Source: Palleronia pontilimi
Lineage (GTDB): Bacteria; Pseudomonadota; Alphaproteobacteria; Rhodobacterales; Rhodobacteraceae
NCBI RefSeq assembly: GCF_016412875.1
Contig: NZ_JAEKPD010000005.1
Span: 62,001-126,000, forward strand
Length of the DNA stretch: 64,000 nt
Reading direction: 5' to 3'
The translations under genes were made by a program, and so were the position numbers. Below, piece by piece: positions 50,810 through 60,552 of the stretch; within the stretch, counting starts at the first letter, position 1; every line of letters starts with the position of its first letter. Under the pieces are notes generated by a model. The model was given only the letters and a program-made list of their open reading frames with translations, did not search any database and had not been told where the DNA came from.

Positions 50810-52459
50810 CTAGCCCGCCAGCAGGGTCCGCGCCGCCGCGCGGGCCTCGTCGGTGATCTTGTCCCCCGACAACATGCGCGCCACCTCGTCCACGCGGGCG
50901 GTGGTGTCCAGCGGGACCACGTTCGACGTGGTCATCTCGCCGATCACGCGCTTCTCCACCCGCCAGTGATGCTGCCCCAACGCGGCCACCTGCGGCGAAT
51001 GGGTCACGACCAGCACCTGCGCGCCGGCCGCAAGGGATGCCAGCCGTCGGCCCACGGCATCGGCCGTCGCGCCACCCACGCCGCGGTCGATCTCGTCGAA
51101 GATCAGCGTCAGCCCGGTCTCGGCGTCGGTCAGGCAGACCTTCAGCGCCAGCAGGAACCGCGACAGCTCGCCGCCCGACGCGATCTTGCCCAAGGGGCCC
51201 GACGGCGCACCGGGATTGGTGGCGACCGTGAACTCGACACTGTCGGCACCGGTCGGACCGCCCTCTTGCGGCGTAATCTTCGTCTCGAAGATCGCCCGCT
51301 CCATCTTCAGGGGCGCAAGCTCGGCCCGCATGGCGGCGTCGAGCTTCCCGGCCGCATCCCGTCGCGCGACACCCAGGGCATCGGCGGCGCGCGCGTAGGC
51401 CGCGTCTGCCTGAGCCAATGCGGCCCTGAGACCCGCGATATCCTCGGCGCCGCCCTCCAGCGCCTGAAGCCGGGTGCGCAACGTATCGGCCAGATCGGCC
51501 AACTCATCGGGCCGCACCTCGTGCTTGCGCGCAAGGCCACGCAGCGCGAACAGCCGCTCTTCCACGCGCTCCAGCTCGTTCGGGTCGAACTCCAGCGCGT
51601 CCAGCGCCCGCGCCGTGCCCTGCTCGGCCTCGGCCAGGGCGTGCAGGGCGCGCGCCAGCGCCTCGATCGGCGCGTCGAGGCGCCCCTCGGCGTGAGGCGC
51701 CGCCACATCCAGCCATCGCGACGCGTCCAGCATCGGGCCTTCGGCGCCCGAGCTGCCCAGCGCATCCAGCGCGCGCGAGATATCCTCGCGGATGCGCGCA
51801 CCGGCCTGCATCTGGCGGCGACGGGCGTCCAGCACCGCATCCTCGCCCGGCTCGGGCTCGAGCGCGTCGAGCTCGCCGACCGCGTGGCGCAGGAAGTCCT
51901 CTTCCGCGCGCAGCTCGTCCAGCGCCTTTTCGGCCCGTGCCAGGGTCCGCGCGGCCTCGGCCCGCGCGCGCCACGCCTGCCCCACCTCCGCCAGCAGATC
52001 CGCGTTGCCCGCGAACGCGTCCAGCAGCATCCGGTGCCCCTTCGGGTCCAGCAGGCCCCGGTCGTCGTGCTGGCCGTGCAATTCGACCAGCGTTCCCGAC
52101 AGCCGCCGCAGCACGTCGCCCGAGGCGCGGCGATCGTTGATCCACGCAGTCTTGCGTCCGTCGGCTGTGTTCACGCGGCGCAGGACCAGCTCGTCCTCGA
52201 CCTCGAACCCGGCCTCTTCCAGCACGGCGCGGCCCGGATGATCCGCGGCCAGGTCGAACCACGCCGTGACCTCGCCCCGCTCGGCGCCGCTGCGCACCAG
52301 CTCCGCCCGGCCCCGCCAGCCCAGCACGAAGCCAAGCGAATCCAGCAGGATCGACTTGCCCGCCCCCGTCTCGCCGGTCAGCACGTTCAGACCCGGCTGG
52401 AACTCGAGCTCCAGCCGGTCGATGAGAAGCATGTCCCGGATATCAAGACCGCGCAGCAT
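50810..52459 (-). CDS. recN: DNA repair protein RecN
   Basis: 549 residues. The N-terminal ATPase half starts LDIRDMLLIDRLELEFQPGL, with Walker A GETGAGKSILLDSLG near residue 30. A long coiled coil occupies about 150-370. The C-terminal half has GGELSRFLLALKV and Walker B LTLIFDEIDRGVGG near residue 455. RecN is an SMC-like protein that helps repair double-strand breaks. It is the last gene of the minus-strand run after bamD, 27 bp downstream of it. Confidence 0.95.
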   Translation of the reverse strand: MLRGLDIRDMLLIDRLELEFQPGLNVLTGETGAGKSILLDSLGFVLGWRGRAELVRSGAERGEVTAWFDLAADHPGRAVLEEAGFEVEDELVLRRVNTADGRKTAWINDRRASGDVLRRLSGTLVELHGQHDDRGLLDPKGHRMLLDAFAGNADLLAEVGQAWRARAEAARTLARAEKALDELRAEEDFLRHAVGELDALEPEPGEDAVLDARRRQMQAGARIREDISRALDALGSSGAEGPMLDASRWLDVAAPHAEGRLDAPIEALARALHALAEAEQGTARALDALEFDPNELERVEERLFALRGLARKHEVRPDELADLADTLRTRLQALEGGAEDIAGLRAALAQADAAYARAADALGVARRDAAGKLDAAMRAELAPLKMERAIFETKITPQEGGPTGADSVEFTVATNPGAPSGPLGKIASGGELSRFLLALKVCLTDAETGLTLIFDEIDRGVGGATADAVGRRLASLAAGAQVLVVTHSPQVAALGQHHWRVEKRVIGEMTTSNVVPLDTTARVDEVARMLSGDKITDEARAAARTLLAG

Positions 52460-52486
52460 GTCAGGGCTTTCGAAACAGGTCGGGTC

Positions 52487-53341
52487 TTACAGCCACTCGC
52501 CGCGCAGAACCTGACGGTACACCGTGCTCAACCAGTTGTCGCCACGCGGCTCCATCGACAGGCCGCGGCCCGTCAGCAGGGCATATGCGTCCTCGTACCA
52601 GGGCGTCGACTGGTAATTGTAGCCCAGGATCGCGCCCGCGGTCTGGGCCTCGTCCGTCAGGCCCAGCGACAGGTAGGCTTCGACCAGGCGCAGTAGCGCC
52701 TCGGGCGTGTGGGTGGTCGTCTGGAACTGCTCGACCACGACGCGGAAGCGGTTGATGGCGGCGGGGAAATGCTGGCGCTTCAGATAGTAGCGCCCGATTT
52801 CCATTTCCTTGCCGGCCAGGTGGTCGAAGGCCAGGTCGAATTTCAGGATCGACGCCCGGGCGTATTCGCTGTCGGGATAGGTCTCGATCACCGCGCGCAA
52901 GGCTTGCAACGCCTGGAAGGTCAGGCCCTGGTCGCGGCCGACGTCGTCGATCTGGTCGTAGTAGCTGAGCGCCAACAGATACTGCGCATAGGCCGCGTCC
53001 TCGCCGCCCGGGAAGAAATCCAGGTAGCGTTGGGCGGACGTGCGCGCCGCCTCGTAATCGCGGTCGCGGTGATAGGCGAAGGCCTGCATCACGAGGGCGC
53101 GCTTGGCCCATTCGGAATAGGGATACAGGCGCTCGACCTCGCCGAAGAAGCGCGCGGCCTCGTCGGGATTGCTGTCTTCCAGCTCGAATTCGGCACGCTT
53201 GTAGATCTCTTCGGCGGAATAGCCCTCGAGCGGCTTGTCGCGACTGGCCAGGCCACTCAGGCCAAGCCGACTGCACCCGCCAAGGCTCAGGCCCAGCGCC
53301 GCGATACAGATGATGCGCGTGATCCCCGTCAAAGCCGACAT
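52487..53341 (-). CDS. bamD: Outer membrane protein assembly factor BamD
   Basis: 284 residues from ATG 53341. The lipoprotein signal peptide ends in LSLGGC (Cys23). A TPR solenoid follows, with KRAEFELEDSNPDEAARFF, EWAKRALVMQAFAYHRDRDY and AAINRFRVVVEQFQTTTHTP as repeats. BamD is the essential lipoprotein of the BAM complex that folds outer-membrane barrels. An upstream in-frame ATG (53395) would bury the signal peptide and is not used. Confidence 0.93.
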   Translation of the reverse strand: MSALTGITRIICIAALGLSLGGCSRLGLSGLASRDKPLEGYSAEEIYKRAEFELEDSNPDEAARFFGEVERLYPYSEWAKRALVMQAFAYHRDRDYEAARTSAQRYLDFFPGGEDAAYAQYLLALSYYDQIDDVGRDQGLTFQALQALRAVIETYPDSEYARASILKFDLAFDHLAGKEMEIGRYYLKRQHFPAAINRFRVVVEQFQTTTHTPEALLRLVEAYLSLGLTDEAQTAGAILGYNYQSTPWYEDAYALLTGRGLSMEPRGDNWLSTVYRQVLRGEWL

Positions 53342-53443
53342 GTCCTGCGTGGCCCCTACTGTCCGTGGCGCGACCGATGTCGCGGCTGTGGACAACGGTC
53401 TAGCATAGAAAAATCGCGGGCAAAACGCCTAAGGACGATCCGC

Positions 53444-54367
53444 TCAGGCCGCGAGACGCTGTGCGTCGCTTCGGCGCAACCCTGCGCCGGGCAGACGCGC
53501 TTCGGTGGGGGCGTCGACCTCGACCATCCGGCACGCGCCGGGATCCGAAAACAACGCGCGCAACAGGGTGTTGGTCATGGCGTGGCCCGAGCGCACGCCG
53601 GTGTAGCGACCCAGGATCGGCGCGCCCGCCAGGGCCAGATCGCCCAGCGCATCCAGCATCTTGTGACGCACCGCTTCATCCTTGTGGCGCAGGCCGCCCG
53701 GCGACAGGACATCGGCGCCATCGACCACCACCGCATTCTCGAGCGTGCCGCCCAGCGCCAGACCGCGGGCGCGCATGGCGTCGACGTCGGACTGTCGGCA
53801 GAAGGTGCGGCTGTCGGCAAGTTCCCGCACGAAGGCCCCGTTGGCGACCGTCAGGCACTTGTCCTGGCGCCCAATCGCGGCATCGGTGAAGTCGATATGA
53901 AAGTCGATCTCGAGCGCGTCGGCGGGCTCGAGCCGGGCCCAGGCCGCGCCGTTACGGACTTCGACCGTGTGAAGGATCTTCAACGCCCGGACTGGGGCGT
54001 CGAGCGACTGAAGCCCGGTCCGCAGGATGGCCTGCACGAAGCCCGCGCTCGAGCCGTCGAGGATCGGGACCTCGGGACCATCCACATCGATGACCAGGTT
54101 GTGGATGCCGCATCCGGCGACGGCGGCCATGACATGCTCGACGGTCGAGACATCGACGCGGTCGGCATTGACGATGCGGGTGCACAGCTCACCCTGCTCG
54201 ACCAGGCTCCAATGGGCGGGGATCAGGGCGTTGCGATGTGTGATATCGGTGCGGCGAAACCAGATCCCGAACTCGGCGGCGGCGGGGCGCAGCGTCATCG
54301 TGACGGGACGGCCCGAGTGCAGACCGACCCCGGAAAACGTGATCGCTTTTCTTAAAGTTTTCTGCAT
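53444..54367 (-). CDS. lpxC: UDP-3-O-acyl-N-acetylglucosamine deacetylase
   Basis: 307 residues. ITFSGVGLHSGRPVTMTLRP marks the start of the fold. Zinc and catalytic residues lie in STVEHVMAAVAGCGI near residue 77 and VRHKMLDALGDLALAG near residue 228. LpxC performs the first committed step of lipid A synthesis. AGGAGTGAGG precedes the ATG. It lies between ftsZ and bamD; the terminator behind ftsZ implies its own promoter in the 54368-54530 gap, where I cannot pick out a clear one. Confidence 0.95.
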   Translation of the reverse strand: MQKTLRKAITFSGVGLHSGRPVTMTLRPAAAEFGIWFRRTDITHRNALIPAHWSLVEQGELCTRIVNADRVDVSTVEHVMAAVAGCGIHNLVIDVDGPEVPILDGSSAGFVQAILRTGLQSLDAPVRALKILHTVEVRNGAAWARLEPADALEIDFHIDFTDAAIGRQDKCLTVANGAFVRELADSRTFCRQSDVDAMRARGLALGGTLENAVVVDGADVLSPGGLRHKDEAVRHKMLDALGDLALAGAPILGRYTGVRSGHAMTNTLLRALFSDPGACRMVEVDAPTEARLPGAGLRRSDAQRLAA

Positions 54368-54530
54368 TGCGCCTCACTCCTGCCTCGTCGGGCTTGGTTG
54401 AAAGTGATGTAGGCGCGGGGGGATTGCTTCTCAAATCAACCATTGCAACGCGCTGTAACAGGGCCGGATCGCATTTGGCGATTTTTTGCCGATCAGTGAT
54501 TAATTATCCCCAAGCAACTGAAAGACATAG

Positions 54531-54555
54531 AAAAAGGGCCGGTCGAAACCGGCCC
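54531..54555 (-). terminator. Intrinsic terminator after ftsZ
   Basis: On the minus strand GGGCCGGT, TTCG loop, ACCGGCCC and then TTTTT (54555 down to 54531). An 8-bp perfect stem with a stable UUCG tetraloop and a U-run makes it the clearest terminator in the window. It ends the ftsW-to-ftsZ transcript before lpxC. Confidence 0.9.
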
Positions 54556-54578
54556 CCTGCTCACGATAAATCGGTGTT

Positions 54579-56177
54579 TCAGTTCGCTTGGCGACGCAGG
54601 AACGCGGGAATTTCGATGCGATCCTGGTCGCCCTGGGCCTCGTCGCTCAGTTCCGCGCGCTGGGGTTGCGGCTGGGGGCGACGCGCGGTCTGGGGCGCGC
54701 TGGCCTGTTGCCGGTCGGCGTCGGGCTGGCCCGTCATCCGTCCGATCAGCGAGTTGATCCCGAAGCGCGGGCGCTCGGCCGCGGCACCGGACATGGAGGG
54801 CTGGGGGGCGCCAAGACGCGGCGCGGTGGACGGGCCGGGCTGCGGCGCACCGGGAGCCCTGCGCACGGCCTTCTCCAGGCGCGCAAGGGCTTCGGGCGAC
54901 GGCTCGCCCGGCTTTGCGGTACGGCGAACCGGCTCGCCGGAATAGGCCGGGGGCGGCACGTCGGCGTCGTCTTCGGGCGCACCGAACAGCGCATCCCCGT
55001 CGGGGGCGTCGCGGTTCGTGGTCTTGAAGCTCGCGAAGAAGTCCGGCTCGTCGTCGGCAGCGGCCATCTCGGGCTCGTCCATCTCGGGCTCGGCGGCCGC
55101 GACGACCGCGGGGCGCGGGGCGGGGGTTTCGGCGGGCGCGCTGTCGGTCCGGCCCGCGTGCAGCGGCTCGGCCAGGCGGCGACGCGGCACCGGCGTCTCG
55201 GCGGGCTTTTCGATCACGTCGATGCCGGTCGCCACGACGCTGACGCGCATCCGGCCTTCCATGCTGTCGTCAAGGGTCGAGCCGACGATGATGTTGGCGT
55301 CCGGGTCCACCTTGTCGCGGATCACGTTCGCGGCCTCGTCCAGCTCGAACAGGGTCATGTCGTAGCCGCCGATCACGTTGATCAGCACGCCCTTGGCGCC
55401 GTTCAGGCTGATTTCGTCCAGCAGCGGGTTGGCGATGGCAAGCTCGGCGGCCTTCAGCGCGCGATCCTCGCCCTCGGCCTCGCCAGTGCCCATCATGGCC
55501 TTGCCCATCTCGTCCATCACCGAGCGGACGTCGGCGAAGTCCAGGTTGATCATGCCGGGGCGCACCATCAGGTCGGTGACGCCCTTGACGCCCTGGTAGA
55601 GCACGTCGTCGGCCATGCCGAAGGCGTCGGTGCAGGTGGTGTTTTCGTTGGCCAGGCGGAACAGGTTCTGGTTGGGGATGATGATCAGCGTATCGACCAT
55701 CTTCTGCAGCGCCTCGATGGCCTCTTCGGCCTGGGCCATGCGCTTGTTGCCTTCGAACTGGAAGGGCTTGGTGACGACGCCGACGGTCAGGACGCCAAGC
55801 TCGCGCGCGGCCTGCGCGATGATCGGGGTGGCGCCGGACCCGGTGCCGCCGCCCATCCCGGCGGTGATGAAGCACATATGCGCGCCCGCCAGGTGGTCGA
55901 CGATTTCCTCGATGCTTTCCTCGGCGGCGGCGGCCCCGACGGCGGCCCGCGCGCCTGCGCCCAGACCTTCGGTCACCTTCACACCCATCTGCACCTTGGT
56001 CGCGGCCTTGCTCTGGCTCAGCGCCTGGGCGTCGGTGTTGGCAACGACGAACTCGACCCCATCAAGCTGCTTTTCGATCATGTTGTTGACGGCGTTGCCG
56101 CCCGCCCCACCGACACCGAACACGGTGATGCGGGGCTTCAGCTCGTCGCGTTGGGGCAAGGAAAGATTCAATGTCAT
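54579..56177 (-). CDS. ftsZ: Cell division protein FtsZ
   Basis: 532 residues from ATG 56177. GTP-binding motifs are [13 protein letters not shown] near residue 22, the tubulin signature [10 protein letters not shown] near residue 108 and [10 protein letters not shown] near residue 170. The globular part ends near residue 320. A disordered linker of about 190 residues, rich in Pro, Ala and Glu, leads to the C-terminal peptide [14 protein letters not shown], which binds FtsA and other partners. The linker is much longer than in E. coli (383 residues total), as in many alphaproteobacteria. AGGCGGA lies upstream. Confidence 0.96.
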   Translation of the reverse strand: MTLNLSLPQRDELKPRITVFGVGGAGGNAVNNMIEKQLDGVEFVVANTDAQALSQSKAATKVQMGVKVTEGLGAGARAAVGAAAAEESIEEIVDHLAGAHMCFITAGMGGGTGSGATPIIAQAARELGVLTVGVVTKPFQFEGNKRMAQAEEAIEALQKMVDTLIIIPNQNLFRLANENTTCTDAFGMADDVLYQGVKGVTDLMVRPGMINLDFADVRSVMDEMGKAMMGTGEAEGEDRALKAAELAIANPLLDEISLNGAKGVLINVIGGYDMTLFELDEAANVIRDKVDPDANIIVGSTLDDSMEGRMRVSVVATGIDVIEKPAETPVPRRRLAEPLHAGRTDSAPAETPAPRPAVVAAAEPEMDEPEMAAADDEPDFFASFKTTNRDAPDGDALFGAPEDDADVPPPAYSGEPVRRTAKPGEPSPEALARLEKAVRRAPGAPQPGPSTAPRLGAPQPSMSGAAAERPRFGINSLIGRMTGQPDADRQQASAPQTARRPQPQPQRAELSDEAQGDQDRIEIPAFLRRQAN

Positions 56178-56351
56178 GGGGTGTCCGCCTGTTTTCAATC
56201 CCGGTCTTTTGCCCGGGTTTTTCGCCAATTATTGTCGAGTCTACCGAAATCCGCCGTTCCCGTCATCCGAAAAACACGAAAGCGCCACAAAATATGGGGT
56301 TTCAGGCGCATCGATTCAGCGGAGTTTAGATAGAACATCAAGATATCGTGT
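56178..56351 (-). promoter_or_regulatory. ftsA-ftsZ gap with two GANTC sites
   Basis: The 174-bp gap is AT-rich for this genome and large for the cluster, so it probably holds an ftsZ promoter. It contains two CcrM-type GANTC methylation sites, at 56237-56241 and 56313-56317. I cannot place -10 and -35 elements with confidence. Confidence 0.4.
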
Positions 56352-57689
56352 TTACCAATTGTCTTTGAACCATTTTACCGCCCGACGAAGCGAGCGCGCG
56401 GGGTATCGGTCGGCGGGAATTTCGAAATCCCACCACTCGTCTTGCGGGTGCGCCGCGAACAGGCACAACCCGACGGCGCTGGCGAAGGCCGCGCCGGTGG
56501 CTTTCTCGGGCAGACCCGAAACGCGCAAAGGTCGCCCGATACGCACCTGCTGGCCAAGGATTCGCGGCGCCAGGTGGTCAAGGCCGGGGATCTGGCTCGA
56601 ACCGCCCGTCAGCACGATCTGCTGGCTGGGAAGATGATCGAACCCGGCGGCGTCCAGCTGCGCGCGGACCTCTTCCAGGATTTCCTCGACACGCGGGCGC
56701 ATGATGCCGATCAGCTCGGCCCGGCTGACCGTGCGCTGGTCGCGGTCCCAGTCGCCGGTTTCGGCACCGCCCAGCGCGATCCTGTCCCGATCGTCGATCG
56801 ACGTGGCAACCACACCGCCATGCAACGTCTTCAGCCGCTCGGCCGTGGCCAGAGACACTTGCAGGCCCTTCGCGATGTCCGACGTGATGTTGTCGCCGCC
56901 CATCCGAACGCTGTCCGAATAGATCATGTGCTTCTTGATGAAGATCGACAGGCCGGTGGCCCCGCCGCCCAGGTCGACACAGGCGGCACCCAGCTCCTGC
57001 TCGTCCTCGACCAGGCTGGAAATGCCGCTGACATAGGACGACGACGCGATGCCCGCGACTTCCAGGTCGCAGCGCTTGAGACAATAGATCACGCTGGCGA
57101 CCGTGTTGCTGTCCACCGTCAGCAGGTGCATGTCGCAGGCCAGCGTGCTGCCCCGGTGGCCGCGCGGATCGCCCATGCCCGAGCGGTGATCCAGCGCGAA
57201 ATTCACCGGGTGCGCGTGCAGCACCTCGCGGCCCTCGCCGAAATCGGGCACGTCGCAGGCGGCCATGCAGGACGCCACGTCCTGCTCGCTGACCGGGCCG
57301 CCTTCCACGTCCACCTGTCCCGCCAGCCCGTAGCTGCGCGGCGCACCACCCGAGATCGTGACGATCACGTGGTCCACCCGGATCTGCGCCATCTTCTGCG
57401 CGCCCTGCACCGCGGTGCGGATGGCGCGTTCGGTTTCGGGCATGGCGTCGATTTCGCCGAAGCGCACCCCGCGCGACCGGGTCGTCGCCGCGCCCACGAT
57501 GCGAAAGGCGCTTTGGCCCGCCATGGCATTCACGCCGTCGCTGGCCTTGAAATGGTCCGGCCCGTCGAAGCGCAGAACCAGGCACGCCACCTTCGACGTG
57601 CCCACGTCGAGCACCGCGATCACGCCGCGCTGCAACGCCGCCTTGCGCATCGACCGCATCGCCCGCTGGGATTCGTAGAAATCGGCCAT
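56352..57689 (-). CDS. ftsA: Cell division protein FtsA
   Basis: 445 residues with the actin-like ATPase motifs: VIAVLDVGTSKVACLVLRF near residue 25, AACVDLGGGATGLSIF near residue 230 and IVLTGGSSQIPGL near residue 360. The C-terminal amphipathic end (ARSLRRAVKWFKDNW) fits membrane attachment. It anchors FtsZ filaments to the membrane. It starts three bases after the ftsQ stop. Confidence 0.95.
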   Translation of the reverse strand: MADFYESQRAMRSMRKAALQRGVIAVLDVGTSKVACLVLRFDGPDHFKASDGVNAMAGQSAFRIVGAATTRSRGVRFGEIDAMPETERAIRTAVQGAQKMAQIRVDHVIVTISGGAPRSYGLAGQVDVEGGPVSEQDVASCMAACDVPDFGEGREVLHAHPVNFALDHRSGMGDPRGHRGSTLACDMHLLTVDSNTVASVIYCLKRCDLEVAGIASSSYVSGISSLVEDEQELGAACVDLGGGATGLSIFIKKHMIYSDSVRMGGDNITSDIAKGLQVSLATAERLKTLHGGVVATSIDDRDRIALGGAETGDWDRDQRTVSRAELIGIMRPRVEEILEEVRAQLDAAGFDHLPSQQIVLTGGSSQIPGLDHLAPRILGQQVRIGRPLRVSGLPEKATGAAFASAVGLCLFAAHPQDEWWDFEIPADRYPARSLRRAVKWFKDNW

Positions 57690-57692
57690 GTC

Positions 57693-58565
57693 TCAGTCGT
57701 CTCCCAACTCGTCGAGCTTGATCTGTCGCAGGATCTTGGCGCTGTCGGGCACCAGACGCACCGTGGGCCGCGCCGGGCGGCGCATGTCCACGAGCACCAC
57801 GTCGCGCCCCAGCAATTCCTGCGCCTCGTCCACCGCGATCACCTGTTCCAGCGCGCTCACCGGGTCGACCTCGGGCAGAAGGATCCGCTGGTCGCGGTCC
57901 AGCACGAGCGTCCAGCGACGCTCGCCCACCCGCACAAGGCCCCGGATGCGCTTCTGCAGCGGTGCGGCCGCCGCCAGAAGATCCAGCGCCTCGGCGGCCG
58001 CGCGGTCGGCGGCCTTGCCGGTGACCAGCGGCAGATCGGCACGCTTGGCCCGATGCTCGAGCGCCGACACCCGTTTGCCGGTCGCGTCGATCAACTCCAG
58101 CCCGTCGCTGTTGCGCCAGACCAGGGCGGGCACGCGCTCGGCGATCTGGATATGCAGCACGCCGCCGGGCTTGATGCGGATATCGGCCTTCTTCACCGCG
58201 TCGAGCCCGGCGACCTCGGCCTGGATCCCGGCCAGGTCCAGGTCGAACGAGCTCATGGGGAAATCCAGCGGCACGACTTCCCGGATGTCCTGCGCGATGC
58301 TGTCCGACGCGCCGTCGATGGCCATCAGCTTGACCATGAACTCCTCGCGCTGCTGGATTTCGGCCTTCACGTCCTGCCACCACAGACCCATGGCATCGCG
58401 GCGGCCCTGGTCCGACAGCGCCAGCGCCACGATCAGCGACAGCGATGCCGCGGGCAGACCGAAGACGAAGGCCCGCCGCATGCCCGGCGTCAGCGCCAGC
58501 CGTTGCATCCGGTATGCCAGGCGCGAGGGCGCGGGGTCGCGCGGAAGCGGCGTCATCTCAGGCAT
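57693..58565 (-). CDS. ftsQ: Cell division protein FtsQ
   Basis: 290 residues. A basic cytoplasmic tail of about 33 residues and one membrane segment (RAFVFGLPAASLSLIVALAL) come first. The POTRA-like part (DLDLAGIQAEVAGLDAVKKA, then DIRIKPGGVLHIQIAERVPAL) and the FtsQ/DivIB beta domain follow. It is a bitopic divisome scaffold. I chose ATG 58565 because AAGGA lies seven bases upstream; an ATG at 58556 forms an ATGA overlap with the ddl stop and is also possible. Confidence 0.92.
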   Translation of the reverse strand: MPEMTPLPRDPAPSRLAYRMQRLALTPGMRRAFVFGLPAASLSLIVALALSDQGRRDAMGLWWQDVKAEIQQREEFMVKLMAIDGASDSIAQDIREVVPLDFPMSSFDLDLAGIQAEVAGLDAVKKADIRIKPGGVLHIQIAERVPALVWRNSDGLELIDATGKRVSALEHRAKRADLPLVTGKAADRAAAEALDLLAAAAPLQKRIRGLVRVGERRWTLVLDRDQRILLPEVDPVSALEQVIAVDEAQELLGRDVVLVDMRRPARPTVRLVPDSAKILRQIKLDELGDD

Positions 58566-59485
58566 GAGGCATCCTTCACAATCCAGTCGCACAACGCGCC
58601 GAACCCCATGCCCGCATGCTCGGCCTGTTCGGGCACCAGCGATGTGGGCGTCATGCCCGGCTGCGTGTTCGTCTCGAGCAGCACAAGCCCGTCCAGCCCG
58701 CGCGCCTCGTCCCAGCGGAAATCGGTGCGCGTCACGCCCCGGCAGCCCAGCACCTCGTGGGCGCGCATGGCGTAGTCCAGGCAGGCGGCGTGGACCTCGG
58801 GCGGAACGTCGGCGGGGATCACGTGGCGCGATCCGCCCTCGACGTACTTGGCGTCGTAGTCGTACCAGCCATCGGTCAGGATATCGGTGACGCCCAGCGC
58901 CCGCGCCTCGCCCATTGGCCCCGCGCCCAGCACCGTCGTCGTCAGCTCGCGCCCCGGCGCGAACCGTTCGACCATCACCAATTCGGGCATGTCATCGGCC
59001 AGTTGCGGCGGCCCGTTTGCATCGGCGTCCACCAGGTAGACCCCGACGCTCGACCCCTCGTTATAGGGCTTCACGACGTAGGGCGGGTCCATGACGTGGC
59101 CGCTGCGCACGTGCCGCGACAAGGCCAGCACCGACGGCACCACGGGCAGCCCGACCTTGCGATAGGCATCCTTGGTGCGCTCCTTGTCCATCGCCAAGGC
59201 CGAGGCGAGCACGCCCGAATGGGTATAGGGAAGCTGCATCCATTCCAGCAGGCCCTGGACGCAGCCATCCTCGCCCCAGCGGCCATGCAGCGCGTTGAAA
59301 ACCACGTCCGGCTGGATATCGGAAAGGCGAATGGCAAGGTCGGACGCGGCGTCCACCTCGATCACATCATAATCTTGGCCCCGCAGTGCGGTGGCGCATT
59401 CGCGCCCGGTGGACAACGACACCTCGCGCTCTGCCGAGGGTCCGCCCAGAAGTACCGCCACTTTGGGGTGTGCCCTGCTCGACAT
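58553..59485 (-). CDS. ddl: D-alanine--D-alanine ligase
   Basis: 310 residues from ATG 59485; a GTG three codons earlier is the alternative. The ATP-grasp fold shows VAVLLGGPSAEREVSLSTG at the start, HGRWGEDGCVQGLLE near residue 68, YVVKPYNEGSSVGVY near residue 138 and metal ligands in LLETNTQPGMTPTSL near residue 270. It joins two D-alanines for the peptidoglycan precursor. It overlaps ftsQ by 13 bases. Confidence 0.95.
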   Translation of the reverse strand: MSSRAHPKVAVLLGGPSAEREVSLSTGRECATALRGQDYDVIEVDAASDLAIRLSDIQPDVVFNALHGRWGEDGCVQGLLEWMQLPYTHSGVLASALAMDKERTKDAYRKVGLPVVPSVLALSRHVRSGHVMDPPYVVKPYNEGSSVGVYLVDADANGPPQLADDMPELVMVERFAPGRELTTTVLGAGPMGEARALGVTDILTDGWYDYDAKYVEGGSRHVIPADVPPEVHAACLDYAMRAHEVLGCRGVTRTDFRWDEARGLDGLVLLETNTQPGMTPTSLVPEQAEHAGMGFGALCDWIVKDASCLR

Positions 59486-59521
59486 ACCCGCCACTCGTGT
59501 GTTTCGCCCGTTTTCAGGCGC

Positions 59522-60484
59522 TTATTCTTGTTCGGACGCGGATTTCGCACCGCTTTGCCCCGACGGGTCAGGCTCACCCACCCGTCTGATTTCCCACTCT
59601 AGACGAATGCCGCTGTTTTGGAAGACCTTTTCGCGGACCTCTTCGCCCAGGCCTTCCAGGTCCGCGGCGCTGGCGCCCCCGGTGTTCACCAGGAAATTCG
59701 GATGCTTCGGCGACATCTGCGCGCCGCCCCGCGTGGCCCCCCTGAGCCCGGCATCGTCGATCACCTTCCACGCCTTCAGCTCGTGCGTGTCGCCCGCCCG
59801 CCCGGTCGAGCTGTGGCCCGCCGGGTTGCGAAAGGTCGACCCCGCGCTGCGATCCTTCGTGGGCTGCGTCGCGTCGCGTCGGGCCAGCTGGTCGTCCATC
59901 CGCGCGGCCAGATCGGCGGGGTCGCCCGCAGCGGCCCGGAAGGTCGCCCGAGTCAGCACCCAGCCCTCGGGCAACTCGCTGGACCGGTAGGCCAGCTTCA
60001 GATCCGCCGCGGGGATCGTGACCACGTCGCCGCCCCGCGTCACGGCCTGGACCTCGACCAGGTGATCCGACACGTAGGACCCGTAACAGCCCGCGTTCAT
60101 CCGCACCGCCCCGCCAATCGCGCCGGGGATGGTGCGCAGGAAGGTCAGGTCGCGCCCCGCTTCCGCCGCCTTGCGCGCCACGTGGGCGTCCAGCGCCGCC
60201 GCACCCGCATGGACCAGGTCCCCCGCCACCTCGATCCCGTTGAAGCCGCGGCCCAGCCTGGTCACCACCGCGCGCAGCCCGCCGTCGCGCACGATCAGGT
60301 TCGAGCCCACGCCCATGGGAAACACGTCCACGTCGTCCGGAAGATCGCGAAGGAAGTCCTGCAGGTCCTCAAGATCGGCGGGCTGGAACAGGACATCCGC
60401 TGGACCGCCCACGCGCAGCCAGGTCAGATCGGCCAACGACCGATCCGGCGTCAGCCGTCCCCGCACGCGCGGCAGATCCATCAT
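59522..60484 (-). CDS. murB: UDP-N-acetylmuramate dehydrogenase (UDP-N-acetylenolpyruvoylglucosamine reductase)
   Basis: 320 residues from ATG 60484, with AGGGG eight bases upstream. FAD-binding motifs are [16 protein letters not shown] near residue 18 and [20 protein letters not shown] near residue 118. The catalytic serine is in [12 protein letters not shown] near residue 215. It reduces the enolpyruvyl group to form UDP-MurNAc. A copy of the dispersed intergenic element lies immediately upstream of the ribosome site. Confidence 0.95.
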   Translation of the reverse strand: MMDLPRVRGRLTPDRSLADLTWLRVGGPADVLFQPADLEDLQDFLRDLPDDVDVFPMGVGSNLIVRDGGLRAVVTRLGRGFNGIEVAGDLVHAGAAALDAHVARKAAEAGRDLTFLRTIPGAIGGAVRMNAGCYGSYVSDHLVEVQAVTRGGDVVTIPAADLKLAYRSSELPEGWVLTRATFRAAAGDPADLAARMDDQLARRDATQPTKDRSAGSTFRNPAGHSSTGRAGDTHELKAWKVIDDAGLRGATRGGAQMSPKHPNFLVNTGGASAADLEGLGEEVREKVFQNSGIRLEWEIRRVGEPDPSGQSGAKSASEQE

Positions 60485-60498
60485 GGCGCATTCCCCTG

Positions 60499-60519
60499 CT
60501 TCATCTTTCCCCAAATACC
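60499..60519 (-). repeat. Dispersed intergenic element, short variant, copy 6
   Basis: On the minus strand it reads GGTATTT-GG-GGAAAGATGAAG, ending 14 bases before the murB start and adjoining its ribosome site. It differs from the copies at 16811 and 21654 only at the two central bases. Confidence 0.8.
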
Positions 60520-60552
60520 TTAATCCCCGTCGTCAAAACCCGGCGCGCCCGC

